In this document: piece after piece, positions 52,643 to 62,687 of the stretch
Layout: each line of letters opens with the position of its first letter
Position numbering within the stretch: position 1 is the first letter of the stretch
From: Leptospira johnsonii
GTDB taxonomy: Bacteria > Spirochaetota > Leptospiria > Leptospirales > Leptospiraceae
Direction: 5' to 3'
Assembly (NCBI RefSeq): GCF_003112675.1
Contig: NZ_BFAY01000011.1
Coordinates: forward strand, 1,550,001 to 1,614,000
Length of the DNA stretch: 64,000 nucleotides
Translations under genes and position numbers: made by a program
Notes under the pieces: generated by a model
What the model was told of the DNA's origin: nothing
What the model saw: the letters and a program-made list of their open reading frames with translations, nothing else
Database searches by the model: none

Positions 52643-53890
52643 ATGTTATTTATCGCTCTTAGGCAGATGTTTGCCCGTAAAAAACAAACCATTCTTACAT
52701 TACTTGGGATTATTTTAGGGGCAACCGCTTATATAGTGATCTCAGGGATCATGTTAGGTTTAAGAGAATATCTTATCGACCAGCTCGTGAATAACGATGC
52801 TCATATAAGGATCTCTTCTCAGGTAAAAATTATAGGGGAAAAGGACTTGGACCATGTACTTTTCCATTCTAAGGAAATTCCTTTTTGGTCCGTTCCTCCT
52901 TCAGGTAGAAGGGACACAGAACAGATCGAGAACCAGGCGGGATGGCAAAAAAAAGTGGCTTCCGATCCGGAGGTAGAAGCAAGTTCTCCACAACTTCAGA
53001 TAAAAGTAATATTTAGAAGGGGGAAGATCGCTGAAGCAGGTAGGATTATCGGAGTTAAGCCAGAGTTGCAATCCAAGGTTGCCAGGATCAAAGAGAATAT
53101 TATCCAAGGTGACTTCTTAGAGATCAAAGAAAGCGGAAACAAACTTGTGATCGGAGAAGGATTGAGATTATTGCTCGGAGCCAGGATCTCAGATACAGTT
53201 TATATCAGTACCGGAAAATCGGAGCCGATTCCTTTTAAAATAGCTGCTTCTTTCCAAATGGGAAACAAGGCGATTGATGAAACCACTGTATTCGCAAATT
53301 TGGGCGATACCCAAAGTTTAAACCAAACTCCGAATCGGATCAGCGATATAGCAGTTCGTCTTAAGGATGTCTCTAAAGCGACTCTCAAAGCAAGAGAATG
53401 GGCGGAATTTGGAGATGTAAAAGTGCAGAGTTGGGAAGATGTGAATGCTACATTCATTTCCTTATTTAAAATGCAGGACGCGATTCGCTATGCTTTGGTC
53501 GGGACCATTCTGCTTGTAGCAGCATTCGGAATTTATAATATTTTAAACATTGTGATCGGACAAAAAAGAAGGGAGATCGCCATTCTTAGATCCATAGGAT
53601 ATGAGGCAAATGATATCCTGAAAATATTCCTGATCCAAGGTTTGATCTTAGGTATAGCTGGTGGAGTTTTAGGAATGCTTCTGGGAAACCTGATCTGCAG
53701 GAGGCTGGAGCATGTATCTTTTTCCAATCCACTTATGCAGACCAAATCAGGTATGATGATGGTGTCTTTTGCTCCTTCTATTTATTTTCAGGCCTTCTTC
53801 CTTGCGTTCATTGCTACTTTGATCGCGAGCATTTTTCCTGCTCGATCGGCGAGTAAACTTTCTCCTATCGAGATCATTAGGGGGGAATAA
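52643..53890 (+). CDS. ABC transporter permease, MacB/FtsX type
   Basis: 415 residues. An N-terminal helix ([25 protein letters not shown]) is followed by a large periplasmic domain (about 45-265) and three C-terminal helices (about 275-410). [46 protein letters not shown] and [30 protein letters not shown] are the family signatures, including the P-A-R-A-P-x-x-I-R end. Such permeases do not move substrate through the membrane but drive extrusion from the periplasm by mechanotransmission, or move lipoproteins as LolC/E do. The stop overlaps the ATPase start by one base. Confidence 0.93.
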   Translation: MLFIALRQMFARKKQTILTLLGIILGATAYIVISGIMLGLREYLIDQLVNNDAHIRISSQVKIIGEKDLDHVLFHSKEIPFWSVPPSGRRDTEQIENQAGWQKKVASDPEVEASSPQLQIKVIFRRGKIAEAGRIIGVKPELQSKVARIKENIIQGDFLEIKESGNKLVIGEGLRLLLGARISDTVYISTGKSEPIPFKIAASFQMGNKAIDETTVFANLGDTQSLNQTPNRISDIAVRLKDVSKATLKAREWAEFGDVKVQSWEDVNATFISLFKMQDAIRYALVGTILLVAAFGIYNILNIVIGQKRREIAILRSIGYEANDILKIFLIQGLILGIAGGVLGMLLGNLICRRLEHVSFSNPLMQTKSGMMMVSFAPSIYFQAFFLAFIATLIASIFPARSASKLSPIEIIRGE

Positions 53891-54564
53891 TGGGGATCAT
53901 ATTAGAGAACGTTAAAAAGAGTTTCGGAAAACCCCCCACTGAAGTGATTAAAGGGATCAGTCTTGGGATCCAGGAAGGAGAGTTTGTTTCTTTAACAGGA
54001 AAATCAGGTTCCGGTAAAAGTACACTTTTGTATTTGATCAGCAGTTTAGACGATCCTTCCCAAGGTATTATCAGTATTGATGGAAGAAATATCAGCTCTT
54101 TATCCCAAACGGATCTACACTCTTTTAGGAATCTTCATATGGGATTCGTATTCCAATTTCATTATCTTCTTCCTGAGTTTACCGCTTTGGAGAATGTGTT
54201 GATGCCTGCTTTAAAAGCGGGAAAACTTAAAGAAAAAAGAGAATATGCGATCGGTCTTTTGAAACGATTCGATCTCGGAGATAAATTGGATCATATTCCT
54301 TCCAAACTTTCCGGAGGACAAATGCAAAGGGTTTCGATTGCCAGAGCTTTGGTGATGAAGCCTAGATATCTTTTTGCGGATGAGCCAACTGGCGCTCTGG
54401 ATTCCGCGAATGCAAAGATCGTCATGGATATCTTTAAGGATATCAATAAAACGGAAGGAACTACTGTGATCATGGTCACTCACGACGCTGATTTCGCGAA
54501 ATCAGCTAAAAAGCAGATCAAACTTGTGGATGGAATGATCTCCAACGGAAAGGGGGAGAAATGA
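53890..54564 (+). CDS. ABC transporter ATP-binding protein
   Basis: 224 residues. Walker A is [10 protein letters not shown], the Q-loop lies in [11 protein letters not shown], the signature is [15 protein letters not shown], Walker B is [12 protein letters not shown], and the H-loop is [29 protein letters not shown] is characteristic of the MacB/LolD subfamily, matching the permease in front of it. The reaction is ATP hydrolysis that powers the permease. Its stop overlaps the TetR start (ATGA). Confidence 0.95.
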   Translation: MGIILENVKKSFGKPPTEVIKGISLGIQEGEFVSLTGKSGSGKSTLLYLISSLDDPSQGIISIDGRNISSLSQTDLHSFRNLHMGFVFQFHYLLPEFTALENVLMPALKAGKLKEKREYAIGLLKRFDLGDKLDHIPSKLSGGQMQRVSIARALVMKPRYLFADEPTGALDSANAKIVMDIFKDINKTEGTTVIMVTHDADFAKSAKKQIKLVDGMISNGKGEK

Positions 54565-55124
54565 TAGAAAGAATTTTAGAAAGAACCTTTCTACTTTTTT
54601 TGTCTTCTGGCTTTGCGAAAACGAATACGGACCAGATTGCAAAACATATCGGTATCAGCAAAAGAACATTATATAAATATTATGATACTAAGGATAAGCT
54701 TATCGATTCCGTTTTCGAACTAATGAGATCCAAGGTCCAGGCAAAGTTTGATAAGGTTTTGCAGGATAAGACTAAGGACCCGATCGATCGTCTGAAAGAA
54801 ATCCTATTCTTCATTTCGGATCTGGGATCTAAGATGTCCAAAACATTTGCAAAAGATATTGAGATGGTCCGCCCTGATCTTTTCATCACTATGAGAGAGT
54901 TCCGAAAACAAAGGATATTAAGTTTAGGGGACCTTCTCCGGGAAGGACAAAAAGCGGGACAAATCCGGAAAGATGTCACACCGGAGCTGACGATTGATAT
55001 TTTACTGGCAGCAGTGGACGGGATCTTAAATCCGACTTACTTATTCCAAAGTCCTTATTCTAATACGATGGCATTCGATGCGATCGTTACCATCTTTTTA
55101 GAAGGAGTTCAGGAGAAACATTAA
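54561..55124 (+). CDS. TetR/AcrR-family regulator of the efflux operon
   Basis: 187 residues. The DNA-binding domain is [49 protein letters not shown], with the [12 protein letters not shown] turn of AcrR-like proteins. The C-terminal part ([54 protein letters not shown]) is a TetR_C-type ligand domain. As last gene of the operon, it is in position to repress its own efflux system; two inverted repeats upstream of the first gene are candidate operators. The stop overlaps the convergent prfB gene by four bases. Confidence 0.92.
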   Translation: MIERILERTFLLFLSSGFAKTNTDQIAKHIGISKRTLYKYYDTKDKLIDSVFELMRSKVQAKFDKVLQDKTKDPIDRLKEILFFISDLGSKMSKTFAKDIEMVRPDLFITMREFRKQRILSLGDLLREGQKAGQIRKDVTPELTIDILLAAVDGILNPTYLFQSPYSNTMAFDAIVTIFLEGVQEKH

Positions 55125-56224
55125 AGAGTTTTTAAGTAAGCCATGATGAACGGCTCGATATCACCGTCCATGACCGCTTGCACGTTCCCAGTCTCATGAT
55201 CTGTGCGATGGTCTTTCACCATATTATAAGGATGAAATACATAAGAACGGATTTGATTTCCCCAAGCGATGTCCTTTTTTTCTCCGGACTTTTTTTCAAG
55301 GTCGTCTTTTAATCTTTCCTGTTCCTGTTCGTAAAGTCTTGCTTTTAACATTTTAAAAGCAGTGTCCCTGTTTTTGATTTGGGACCTTTCGTTCTGGCAA
55401 GCGACCACGATCCCGCTCGGAATATGTGTGATACGAACTGCAGAGTCGGTGGTGTTAACGTGCTGTCCTCCTGCTCCGGAAGAACGATACACATCCACTC
55501 TGATATCCTTATCTTCAATCTTGATATCTATATCGTCGTCTAATTCCGGGCTAACGTGAACGGACACAAAGGAAGTATGTCTTCGTTTGTTCGCGTCAAA
55601 TGGAGAGATCCTTACTAAACGATGCACTCCATTCTCGCATTTCATAAATCCGTAAGCAAAATCGCCTATCACGTGTATGGTGGCATTCTTGATCCCAGCG
55701 CCGTCTCCCTCTTGGAAGTCCACAACGCTGTATTGGTATCCTTTTTTATCGAAGTATTTCAGATACATTCTGAAAAGCATCTCCGCCCAATCCTGGCTCT
55801 CCGTTCCACCTGCACCCGGGTGGATATTCAAGAAAGCGGGTTTCATATCTTCCGGTTCGTTTAGAGCGCCTAAAAGTTCCAGTCTTTCGAATTCAGTCTT
55901 TAATCTTTGGTATTCGGAGCTGAGTTCGTCTACTCCGGCTTCGCCCTTCTCGTCGAAAGTCAATTCCACTAAATCAGGAAAATCTAATATATCTCTTCGG
56001 ATTTTGATCCAAGGGTCTAATTTTCTTTCTAATTCAGTCTTTCTTTGGCTGATCGATTTCGCTTGGTCCTGGTTGTCCCAAAAAGTGGGCTCGGCGATAC
56101 GATCATTATAAGACTTGAGTTGGTCCTGGTCCTTATCTAGATTCAGAAGTTTCCAGCGATTTAGAAAATTCTCTTGAAGTTCTTTAGAGAGGCGCTTCAG
56201 TTCCTTGGCGTTCTTAACTTCCAT
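55121..56224 (-). CDS. prfB: Peptide chain release factor 2
   Basis: 367 residues. The GGQ motif is [18 protein letters not shown] and the codon-reading tripeptide SPF is in [15 protein letters not shown], which identifies RF2 (UGA/UAA) rather than RF1. The N-terminal helical domain ([28 protein letters not shown]) is in one continuous frame; no in-frame UGA or CUUUGA shift site is present, so the usual autoregulatory frameshift is absent. It methylates, via PrmC, on the GGQ Gln in other bacteria. Likely last gene of the valS-purD-unknown-prfB run, 82 bases after the unknown gene. Confidence 0.96.
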   Translation of the reverse strand: MEVKNAKELKRLSKELQENFLNRWKLLNLDKDQDQLKSYNDRIAEPTFWDNQDQAKSISQRKTELERKLDPWIKIRRDILDFPDLVELTFDEKGEAGVDELSSEYQRLKTEFERLELLGALNEPEDMKPAFLNIHPGAGGTESQDWAEMLFRMYLKYFDKKGYQYSVVDFQEGDGAGIKNATIHVIGDFAYGFMKCENGVHRLVRISPFDANKRRHTSFVSVHVSPELDDDIDIKIEDKDIRVDVYRSSGAGGQHVNTTDSAVRITHIPSGIVVACQNERSQIKNRDTAFKMLKARLYEQEQERLKDDLEKKSGEKKDIAWGNQIRSYVFHPYNMVKDHRTDHETGNVQAVMDGDIEPFIMAYLKTL

Positions 56225-56306
56225 TTCGGTCCAATAAAATATATAATATTAATTTAATTTGCAAATTTCCGGCTTTGCATCCGAGATCTGAATGTAAAAG
56301 GAGAAT

Positions 56307-57152
56307 TTATCGAAAGAGAAAATCTTCTCTTTCTTCTCTGGCTTCTTCCCAGCTAAACACTGTGTCTCTGAGTTGAGGAGTGTTTCCTTCCACTGTGGAG
56401 ACCAGCTGGAATTCATCCTTTCTGCCAAATTCTTCCGGAAGTCGTTTTAGGACAAGTTTTCCGGAGCGGATCAGATCCAAAACATGGAGTAGGAATGGAT
56501 CTCTTTCGGAACGTTGTAGTTCCTTCATGGATGAATAAAAAGGCATAATCCCTTTATAGAACCAATCTACGGTCTCATTTTTGCCCGGAGCCCAGAGTTG
56601 TTCCAATCGGATTGATTCCTCTTGGACTAAACTTTTGCCTTGGAAAGGTTTTTGCAGATGTCTGCATTGGAAGTATAGTTCGTGATTGATCTCTCTTGGA
56701 AAGGTCCTGCCGTAACCTGCGCCGATCCATTCTAACCATGCTTTCTTTTCTTTGCTGGGAAGCGCTGGTATTAATGCGAAAAGATAGTTTTGATTTCGGA
56801 ATACTCTGGATTGAGCCAGAAAATCCAAAACTTCGTAAGGGATCATGTAATGACCGGCCTGCCATTCTATCACTACTGGAACATTCTCTACATCGAGATA
56901 TTCGTCAGGAGTTTCCTTTTGGACCACATCCCCGAATTGAGTGAGTATATAAATAAAAGATAATAGTTCTCTACGTGTCATGGAACGGACCAGAGTATCC
57001 GAATCCAGTTTTTGTTTTAAGGCAGCGCGAATTAGATTGTACTGCTCTAAAGGATATTGATGAGGAGATAGAATGATCCCTAAATGTTTTTCTAATTTGC
57101 GAAGGTTGGACCTTTCGACTAAATCGATATTTCCAGAAACTAGAAAGGGCAT
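56307..57152 (-). CDS. Protein of unknown function in the purD operon
   Basis: 281 residues, no signal peptide. The sequence is mixed helical with several aromatic-rich stretches ([43 protein letters not shown]) and a charged end ([14 protein letters not shown]). I recognise no catalytic motif. Its ATG lies two bases past the purD stop, so the two are translationally coupled. The neighbours are housekeeping genes, which suggests a basic but lineage-specific role. The prfB gene follows. Confidence 0.8.
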   Translation of the reverse strand: MPFLVSGNIDLVERSNLRKLEKHLGIILSPHQYPLEQYNLIRAALKQKLDSDTLVRSMTRRELLSFIYILTQFGDVVQKETPDEYLDVENVPVVIEWQAGHYMIPYEVLDFLAQSRVFRNQNYLFALIPALPSKEKKAWLEWIGAGYGRTFPREINHELYFQCRHLQKPFQGKSLVQEESIRLEQLWAPGKNETVDWFYKGIMPFYSSMKELQRSERDPFLLHVLDLIRSGKLVLKRLPEEFGRKDEFQLVSTVEGNTPQLRDTVFSWEEAREEREDFLFR

Positions 57153-57154
57153 AA

Positions 57155-58426
57155 TTAAAGAGCTTTACTCGCTATGTCCTTACGGAAGAAGGTTTTGGAA
57201 ATTTTGAAACTGCCGAGATAAGAATAAACCTTATCCACAGATTCTTTTAAGTCCTTACCGTAGGAAGAGATTCCTAGAATTCTTCCACCCGTCGATATTA
57301 AGTTTCCATCCTTTTTTGAAGTGCCTGCATGAAAAACTACTAGATCTTTACTATTCGTTTCAGGCAAATTCAAAGGAATATTCTTTTCATAAGAATCGGG
57401 GTAACCTTCCGCGGCCAAAACGACTACGGTGGACGCTCCAGGTCTCAAACTTATTTTTACTTCTCCGAGTGCCCCTTTGGCAGATGCTTGGAAAATTTCC
57501 AGTAAGTCGCCTTCTAACATGGGTAACACACATTGTGTCTCAGGGTCACCAAATCTACAATTGAACTCTACAACTCTAGGATTTCCTTTGTTATCTATCA
57601 TTAATCCGGCATATAGGAGGCCTTTATAAGGATTTCCTTTCTTACGAAAGATCTCGAATACTGGTTGAAAGACCTGTGTATTTACTTTTTCTAATGTTTC
57701 TTTAGTAACTATCGGGGCAGGGCAGTAAGCGCCCATTCCACCGGTATTCGGTCCTTGGTCTCCGTCATACGCTCTTTTATGATCCTGAGCTGCAGGAAGA
57801 GTGAAATAAGTATTTCCGTCGCTGATCGCAAAGATAGAAGCTTCTTGTCCTTCCATGAACTCTTCTATAACAACTTTGGATCCGCTTTTTCCGAATTTAT
57901 TATCTAAAAAGATCTCCTTCAAGGCTTGTGTTGCTTGAGAAAGTTCGGTGCAAACAGTTACACCTTTGCCTGCGGCAAGACCATCTGCTTTAATTACAAT
58001 TGGCGCTCCTTCTTTTTGAACATATGAGTGTGCGGACTCATAGTCTTCGAAAGAAGCGTACTTTGCGGTAGGGACTCCCGCTTCTATCATTAAGGATTTT
58101 GCAAATTCTTTGGAACCTTCAATTTGAGCACAATAAGCAGAAGGTCCGAAAACAGGAACTCCTATCTCCGCTAGCCAGTCTACGATCCCATCCACTAAAG
58201 GGTCTTCGGGACCTACTACTACTAAATCATATTCATTTTTTTGAATAAAGCTTTGGACTGAAGATTTGTTCTTTAGGTCGAAAGAATTCGGGGTTAAAAC
58301 CTCTGAGTCTGGAAAGCCTCCGTTGCCCGGAAAAACATGCAATTTGCTGAGTTTAGGGGACTGGCGAAGCTTATAAGCGATAGCGCTTTCGCGACCTCCA
58401 GAGCCGATTAAAAGGATCTTCGACAT
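57155..58426 (-). CDS. purD: Phosphoribosylamine-glycine ligase
   Basis: A 423-residue ATP-grasp enzyme of de novo purine synthesis (second step: phosphoribosylamine + glycine + ATP to GAR). [20 protein letters not shown] is the N-domain start. [31 protein letters not shown] and [14 protein letters not shown] are the known conserved blocks, followed by [21 protein letters not shown], the most diagnostic. [21 protein letters not shown] carries the metal-binding Glu and Asn. The length is typical. It starts 29 bases after valS ends, on the same strand. Confidence 0.97.
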   Translation of the reverse strand: MSKILLIGSGGRESAIAYKLRQSPKLSKLHVFPGNGGFPDSEVLTPNSFDLKNKSSVQSFIQKNEYDLVVVGPEDPLVDGIVDWLAEIGVPVFGPSAYCAQIEGSKEFAKSLMIEAGVPTAKYASFEDYESAHSYVQKEGAPIVIKADGLAAGKGVTVCTELSQATQALKEIFLDNKFGKSGSKVVIEEFMEGQEASIFAISDGNTYFTLPAAQDHKRAYDGDQGPNTGGMGAYCPAPIVTKETLEKVNTQVFQPVFEIFRKKGNPYKGLLYAGLMIDNKGNPRVVEFNCRFGDPETQCVLPMLEGDLLEIFQASAKGALGEVKISLRPGASTVVVLAAEGYPDSYEKNIPLNLPETNSKDLVVFHAGTSKKDGNLISTGGRILGISSYGKDLKESVDKVYSYLGSFKISKTFFRKDIASKAL

Positions 58427-58455
58427 AATATTTACCGCGGTTTGAAATCCGAAAA

Positions 58456-61104
58456 TTAACCTAGTTTTTCCAAACCTTTTTGGAGAACTTCTTTTTTATC
58501 ACGGACGTTTTTCAGTTTTTCTTTTTCTTTTTCGATCACGTCCGGATTCGCTTTTGCTATGAAGTTCTCATTCCCTAATTTGGAAGCGAGTTTTTCCTCT
58601 TCTTGGATCAACTTCTGCAATTCTTTGTCTATACGTGCTCTTTCTTTTTCGAAGTCTATCATTCCTGCTAAAGGAAGGATCACTTCTCCGAAACGGAATG
58701 CTCCTACAGAGTCGGTTTTTTCTCCTGCATAGTTTGTATTGACTTCGATACTTTCCAAACGAGCTAATTGTAAGATAGAGAATTCAAAATCTTTTACTGC
58801 CGAAGCAACTAAAGATTCGGAAGATTTTAGTATCACTTTACATTTTTTATCCAGAGGAACACCGTTCTCCGCTCTTTGCACACGTATCTGAGTCACTACA
58901 TCTTGCAGAATAATAGTTTTTAGAACACCTTCGTCTTCTGGAGAAACATTATAAGAATTTGGGAAAGGAGTTTGGATCAGGAAGTCCCCTTCGCTGAATA
59001 CTTCGTAAATTTCCTCGGTTAAGAACGGCATAAAAGGATGGAGAAGTCCCAATGCTTTAATTAGAATACTTGCAAGTACTTGTTTCGCGACTTCTTTGGA
59101 TTCTTCTCCCAGTTTTCCATAAATTCTGGGTTTAACTAATTCGATATACCAGTCGCAGAAATCTCCCCAAACAAAATCGTAAATTTGAGAAGCCATTTCG
59201 AAAAACAGAAATTTGGAATATGCTTTTTCGTAATTTGCAAGAGTTTCGTTGAACCTATGGAGGATCCATTTGTCCATTGGGTCTAGTTTAGGACCGTATT
59301 TCGATTCCAGATCTTCTAATTTCCAATCCGCATCCAAGTTCATAAGGATAAAACGACTGGAGTTCCAGATCTTATTACAAAAAGAACGATAACCGTCTAA
59401 TCTGCTTTCATCAAAAAGAACGTCTTTTGCTTCCGGCAGAGTAGCTGCTAAGAAGAATCGGAAAGAGTCAGTTCCGTACTTATTCATCATGTCCAAAGGA
59501 TCGATAACGTTCCCTATGGACTTGGAAAACTTCTTACCTTCTTTATCTCTTACTAATCCGTGGATGATCACTTTGGCAAAAGGAGCCTTACCTGTGAACT
59601 TCTTTCCCATCATGATCATTCTGGCTACCCAGAAGAATATGATATCGAATCCGGTTACGAGTACAGATGTAGGATAGAATTTTTTAAGATCTTCAGTATT
59701 CTCCGGCCAACCCAAAGTGGAGAATGGCCAAAGCTGAGAAGAGAACCAAGTATCTAGAACGTCAGTGTCTTGTTCCACTTCTGTGGAATTACATTTAGGA
59801 CAGTTGTCTACTTTGGTTTCGGAAACTTCTATATGTTTGCAATTTTTGCAATGATACGCAGGGATACGATGTCCCCACCATAATTGGCGAGAGATACACC
59901 AATCTCTAATATTGTTCATCCACTCGAAGAAAGTTTTTTCCCAAAGTTTCGGAACAAATTCGGTTTCTCCGGATTGAACCGCCTGGACGGCTAGCTCAGC
60001 TAGAGGTTTCATTTTGCAGAACCATTGAGTGGATAAGTAAGGCTCTATAATTTCTCCACCTCTAGAATTATGGCCGATAGAATGAGTGTGCTCTTCGATC
60101 TTTTCTACTAGGCCTAAAGCTTGCAGATCATCGATTACTTTTTTCCGAGCTACGAATCTTTCTAACCCTGCGTATTTGCCTGCGTTCTCGTTCAGAGTCG
60201 CATTAGGATTCATTACAAGTAAAGGTTTGAGCCCTAATCTTTGTCCCGCTTCGAAGTCGTTCGGGTCGTGAGCAGGAGTGATCTTAACCAAACCGGATCC
60301 GAATTCTTTATCTACAAAAGAATCGAATAATAGAGGGATTTTTCTGTCTGTAAGTGGGAGTTCCAACTCCGCACCTTTTAAGGATTTATATCTTTCGTCA
60401 TCTGGATGAGCGGCAACTGCAACGTCCCCAAACATCGTTTCCGGTCTTGTGGTAGCAACGATCAGATATTTGCCCGGTTGACCGACGATAGGGTAACGTA
60501 AATGGTAAAGTTTACCTTTTACTTCTCTATGCTCCACTTCCAGATCGGAAATTGCAGTGAGAGTTTTAGGACACCAGTTGATGATCCTTTCCCCTCTGTA
60601 TATTAAACCTTCGTCATATAATGTTTTGAAAACCTTGAATACAGCTTTGGACAATCCTTCGTCCATAGTGAATCTGGAACGGGACCAATCTACCGATTCC
60701 CCCAAAAGCCTTTGCTGGTTTTGGATCATTCCACCGGAGTGTTCCTTCCATTCCCAAACTTTTTTTTCGAATTCTTCTCTGGTGAAGTCGGTTCTCTTTT
60801 TGCCTTCTTTTGCGAGTTCTCTTTCAACAACTACTTGAGTAGCGATCCCAGCGTGGTCTGTGCCCGGGACCCAAAGAGCGGATTTCCCTTTTTTACGTTC
60901 AATACGTATCAGAATATCTTGGATAGTATGATTGAGTGCGTGACCAATATGAAGGCTTCCGGTCACATTAGGAGGAGGAAGAACTATCGTAAAAGATTGG
61001 CCTGCTTTGAGGTCGGGCTCAAAACTTTTTTCCTTCTCCCAGAGAGAGATCCATTTCGGTTCTACGCTGGTAGGTTCGTAACGATCGCTGATTTGTTTCT
61101 TCAT
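58456..61104 (-). CDS. valS: Valyl-tRNA synthetase
   Basis: 882 residues, the size expected of bacterial Val[23 protein letters not shown] contains the HIGH motif and [14 protein letters not shown] is the KMSKS loop (KFSKS). The editing domain ([19 protein letters not shown]) and the Val/Ile-specific [21 protein letters not shown] block are clear. A Cx2C...Cx2C zinc ribbon (CKNCKH, CPKCNS, around residues 415-435) is present, and the C-terminal coiled-coil arm ([22 protein letters not shown]) is retained. It charges tRNA-Val and is the first gene of the housekeeping run. A perfect terminator hairpin lies upstream, isolating it from the DUF1801 gene. Confidence 0.98.
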   Translation of the reverse strand: MKKQISDRYEPTSVEPKWISLWEKEKSFEPDLKAGQSFTIVLPPPNVTGSLHIGHALNHTIQDILIRIERKKGKSALWVPGTDHAGIATQVVVERELAKEGKKRTDFTREEFEKKVWEWKEHSGGMIQNQQRLLGESVDWSRSRFTMDEGLSKAVFKVFKTLYDEGLIYRGERIINWCPKTLTAISDLEVEHREVKGKLYHLRYPIVGQPGKYLIVATTRPETMFGDVAVAAHPDDERYKSLKGAELELPLTDRKIPLLFDSFVDKEFGSGLVKITPAHDPNDFEAGQRLGLKPLLVMNPNATLNENAGKYAGLERFVARKKVIDDLQALGLVEKIEEHTHSIGHNSRGGEIIEPYLSTQWFCKMKPLAELAVQAVQSGETEFVPKLWEKTFFEWMNNIRDWCISRQLWWGHRIPAYHCKNCKHIEVSETKVDNCPKCNSTEVEQDTDVLDTWFSSQLWPFSTLGWPENTEDLKKFYPTSVLVTGFDIIFFWVARMIMMGKKFTGKAPFAKVIIHGLVRDKEGKKFSKSIGNVIDPLDMMNKYGTDSFRFFLAATLPEAKDVLFDESRLDGYRSFCNKIWNSSRFILMNLDADWKLEDLESKYGPKLDPMDKWILHRFNETLANYEKAYSKFLFFEMASQIYDFVWGDFCDWYIELVKPRIYGKLGEESKEVAKQVLASILIKALGLLHPFMPFLTEEIYEVFSEGDFLIQTPFPNSYNVSPEDEGVLKTIILQDVVTQIRVQRAENGVPLDKKCKVILKSSESLVASAVKDFEFSILQLARLESIEVNTNYAGEKTDSVGAFRFGEVILPLAGMIDFEKERARIDKELQKLIQEEEKLASKLGNENFIAKANPDVIEKEKEKLKNVRDKKEVLQKGLEKLG

Positions 61105-61182
61105 AGCCTTCGTTCGGATAGAATTTTCCGTAGAAGGAAGAGGTCAAGTCGTACTGGCCTTAGGAATAGGCGGGAAACAATA

Positions 61183-61213
61183 TAAAAAGGCCATAGAGTC
61201 GATTCTATGGCCT
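61183..61213 (-). terminator. Intrinsic terminator upstream of valS
   Basis: AGGCCATAGA (61188-61197) and TCTATGGCCT (61204-61213) form a perfect ten-base stem with a six-base loop. On the minus strand it is followed by TTTTTATA. It ends the transcript of the DUF1801 gene, whose stop is 53 bases away. Confidence 0.8.
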
Positions 61214-61266
61214 AGCAAACCTAAAGATCTTTTTATTAGTGAGATACTTAGAGAATTGATCTTTCC

Positions 61267-61647
61267 TTATTGTAAGGTCTTTTTGAGCAATGTTTTCAAA
61301 TAAGAAGAAGGGAACTTCTCCTTATCCTTGATCAACACGCAGTTCTTGCCGTTTTCCGATTTTGGAAACTTGGCACGAAATGCCCTTACAAAAGATTCTT
61401 CGCAGAAATAGACTGAAAGATGGTTTTTATGGTTCGAGAATGCGACCCATCGCCCATTCCTTTCGAAAGTAGGCATTCCATATTTCAGACTTTCTCTCAG
61501 ATCGGAAAATTCTTCCCGGATCGAATCCACCAAATCCTTTAATTTTTCACTCCTTACGGAAGGAGTTTTTTCTAAATAGTCCTCCACGTCCGGATTTGAA
61601 TTTGAATCCAATCTGGGGAGTGTAGGAACTAAAGCATAAAGTAACAT
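61267..61647 (-). CDS. DUF1801/YdhG-like protein
   Basis: A 126-residue soluble protein. The pattern DVEDYLEKTPSVRSEKLKDLVDSIREEFSDLRESLKYGMPTF (helices then Y-x-x-P), followed by WVAFSNHKNHLSVYFC and the KNCVLIKDKEKFPSSYLKTLLKKTL end, matches DUF1801, whose fold resembles frataxin/YjbR. The function is unknown. AGGA six bases before the ATG serves as the ribosome binding site. It lies alone between the TetR gene and the terminator described above. Confidence 0.8.
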   Translation of the reverse strand: MLLYALVPTLPRLDSNSNPDVEDYLEKTPSVRSEKLKDLVDSIREEFSDLRESLKYGMPTFERNGRWVAFSNHKNHLSVYFCEESFVRAFRAKFPKSENGKNCVLIKDKEKFPSSYLKTLLKKTLQ

Positions 61648-61678
61648 ATTTTGTCCTAGGGGCAGGACCCTATTTCAC

Positions 61679-62419
61679 TTAACCTGCGTTCGCAACCAAT
61701 GGTAAGGGTTCCAAGCTTGGGACAGAAACCGCACCACCGCCTTTGAAAAGTTGAGCGAGTTCGCTCCAATCTTCTCTGCTAAAATAATCTAATCCGCCTT
61801 CTGGGCAACCGAGCAGATCTTCTATCGTTTTGTGATAAGAAAGCATCAAGTCGTAGATATCGGCTTCGGATTCTTTACTTCTTCCTAAAAGATAGAAAGC
61901 AACTTTTTCGCCTAAAGCATCGCTTAGGTCAAAAATGATGGAAGTCAGGTGATCCGCTCTCAATGCACTTTTGAGCGATTCGTCCTGCTGGCCTTCTACG
62001 ATTAAAGAAGCAAATAACGGAAAACTTAGGTCCACGGATTTGCGTCTGATCTTATCTCTCAATTGAAGATTGCTGGCTGAGAAAAGGGATTCTAGAAGAA
62101 ACCGAACTTCTTCTGCTTTTCCTTTTTTCCAGTTTCTTGCAACTATGAGTGCTCGGCGGAGTTTATCCAGGCCAGTGCCTTCTGATCCCAAGTCTCCAAT
62201 CTCTGCTTGCATCGCAGTATGTGCTTCTTTGGCGAATTGCACTGCGATTTCTTCCAAAAGTTCTTCTTTGGATTGAAAATGGTGATAAAAGGTTCCTTTA
62301 GCTATATCTAAAGCGGATAGAATGTCCTGAATGGAAGTTGTTTCGTACCCTTTTTCGAAGAATAGCCGTCTGGATTCGTTGAGAATTCTTTCTTTTGTGG
62401 AGATTTTTGCTGGGATCAT
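61679..62419 (-). CDS. TetR/AcrR-family regulator
   Basis: 246 residues, longer than the usual ~200. The DNA-binding domain is STKERILNESRRLFFEKGYETTSIQDILSALDIAKGTFYHHFQSKEELLEEIA with the KGTFYHHF turn. The ligand domain is helical, with about 30 extra residues at the C-terminus (FSREDWSELAQLFKGGGAVSVPSLEPLPLV). A GGAGGAACCACA site precedes the ATG. Its promoter (TTGTCA...16 bases...TATACC on the minus strand) is embedded in CCGAC/GTCGG palindromes, so it very probably represses itself. The target gene is not evident within the window. Confidence 0.92.
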   Translation of the reverse strand: MIPAKISTKERILNESRRLFFEKGYETTSIQDILSALDIAKGTFYHHFQSKEELLEEIAVQFAKEAHTAMQAEIGDLGSEGTGLDKLRRALIVARNWKKGKAEEVRFLLESLFSASNLQLRDKIRRKSVDLSFPLFASLIVEGQQDESLKSALRADHLTSIIFDLSDALGEKVAFYLLGRSKESEADIYDLMLSYHKTIEDLLGCPEGGLDYFSREDWSELAQLFKGGGAVSVPSLEPLPLVANAG

Positions 62420-62438
62420 TGTGGTTCCTCCTGCTAAA

Positions 62439-62593
62439 CCGACGGTCGGTATAGACCGTTAGTCGGTTTTGACAATACATCCGACTATGCGTCGGTCAAA
62501 CACATTTCAAAACATCGGGCGAAAAAATCAACAAAGGAAACAAATAAAATGAAAAATGTTTCCTGACTTTCTGGCGGAAAATCCGACGGTCGG
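62439..62593. promoter_or_regulatory. Array of CCGAC/GTCGG palindromes in the TetR promoter region
   Basis: Three palindromes: CCGACGGTCGG (62439-62449), CCGACTATGCGTCGG (62481-62495) and CCGACGGTCGG (62583-62593), with a further GTCGGT half-site at 62461. The first two flank the predicted -10 and -35. The third is 87 bases further out, which would fit DNA looping or a second promoter reading rightward. No gene of its own is seen between 62420 and 62687. Confidence 0.65.
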
Positions 62594-62687
62594 TCGAGTT
62601 GTTTGTGAGCGTGAAGTTTGAATAGATGGACCCGCGAAATCTACATTCCGCAGATTGCAATGCCCGCGCATAGGCACGTTAGTTGTC

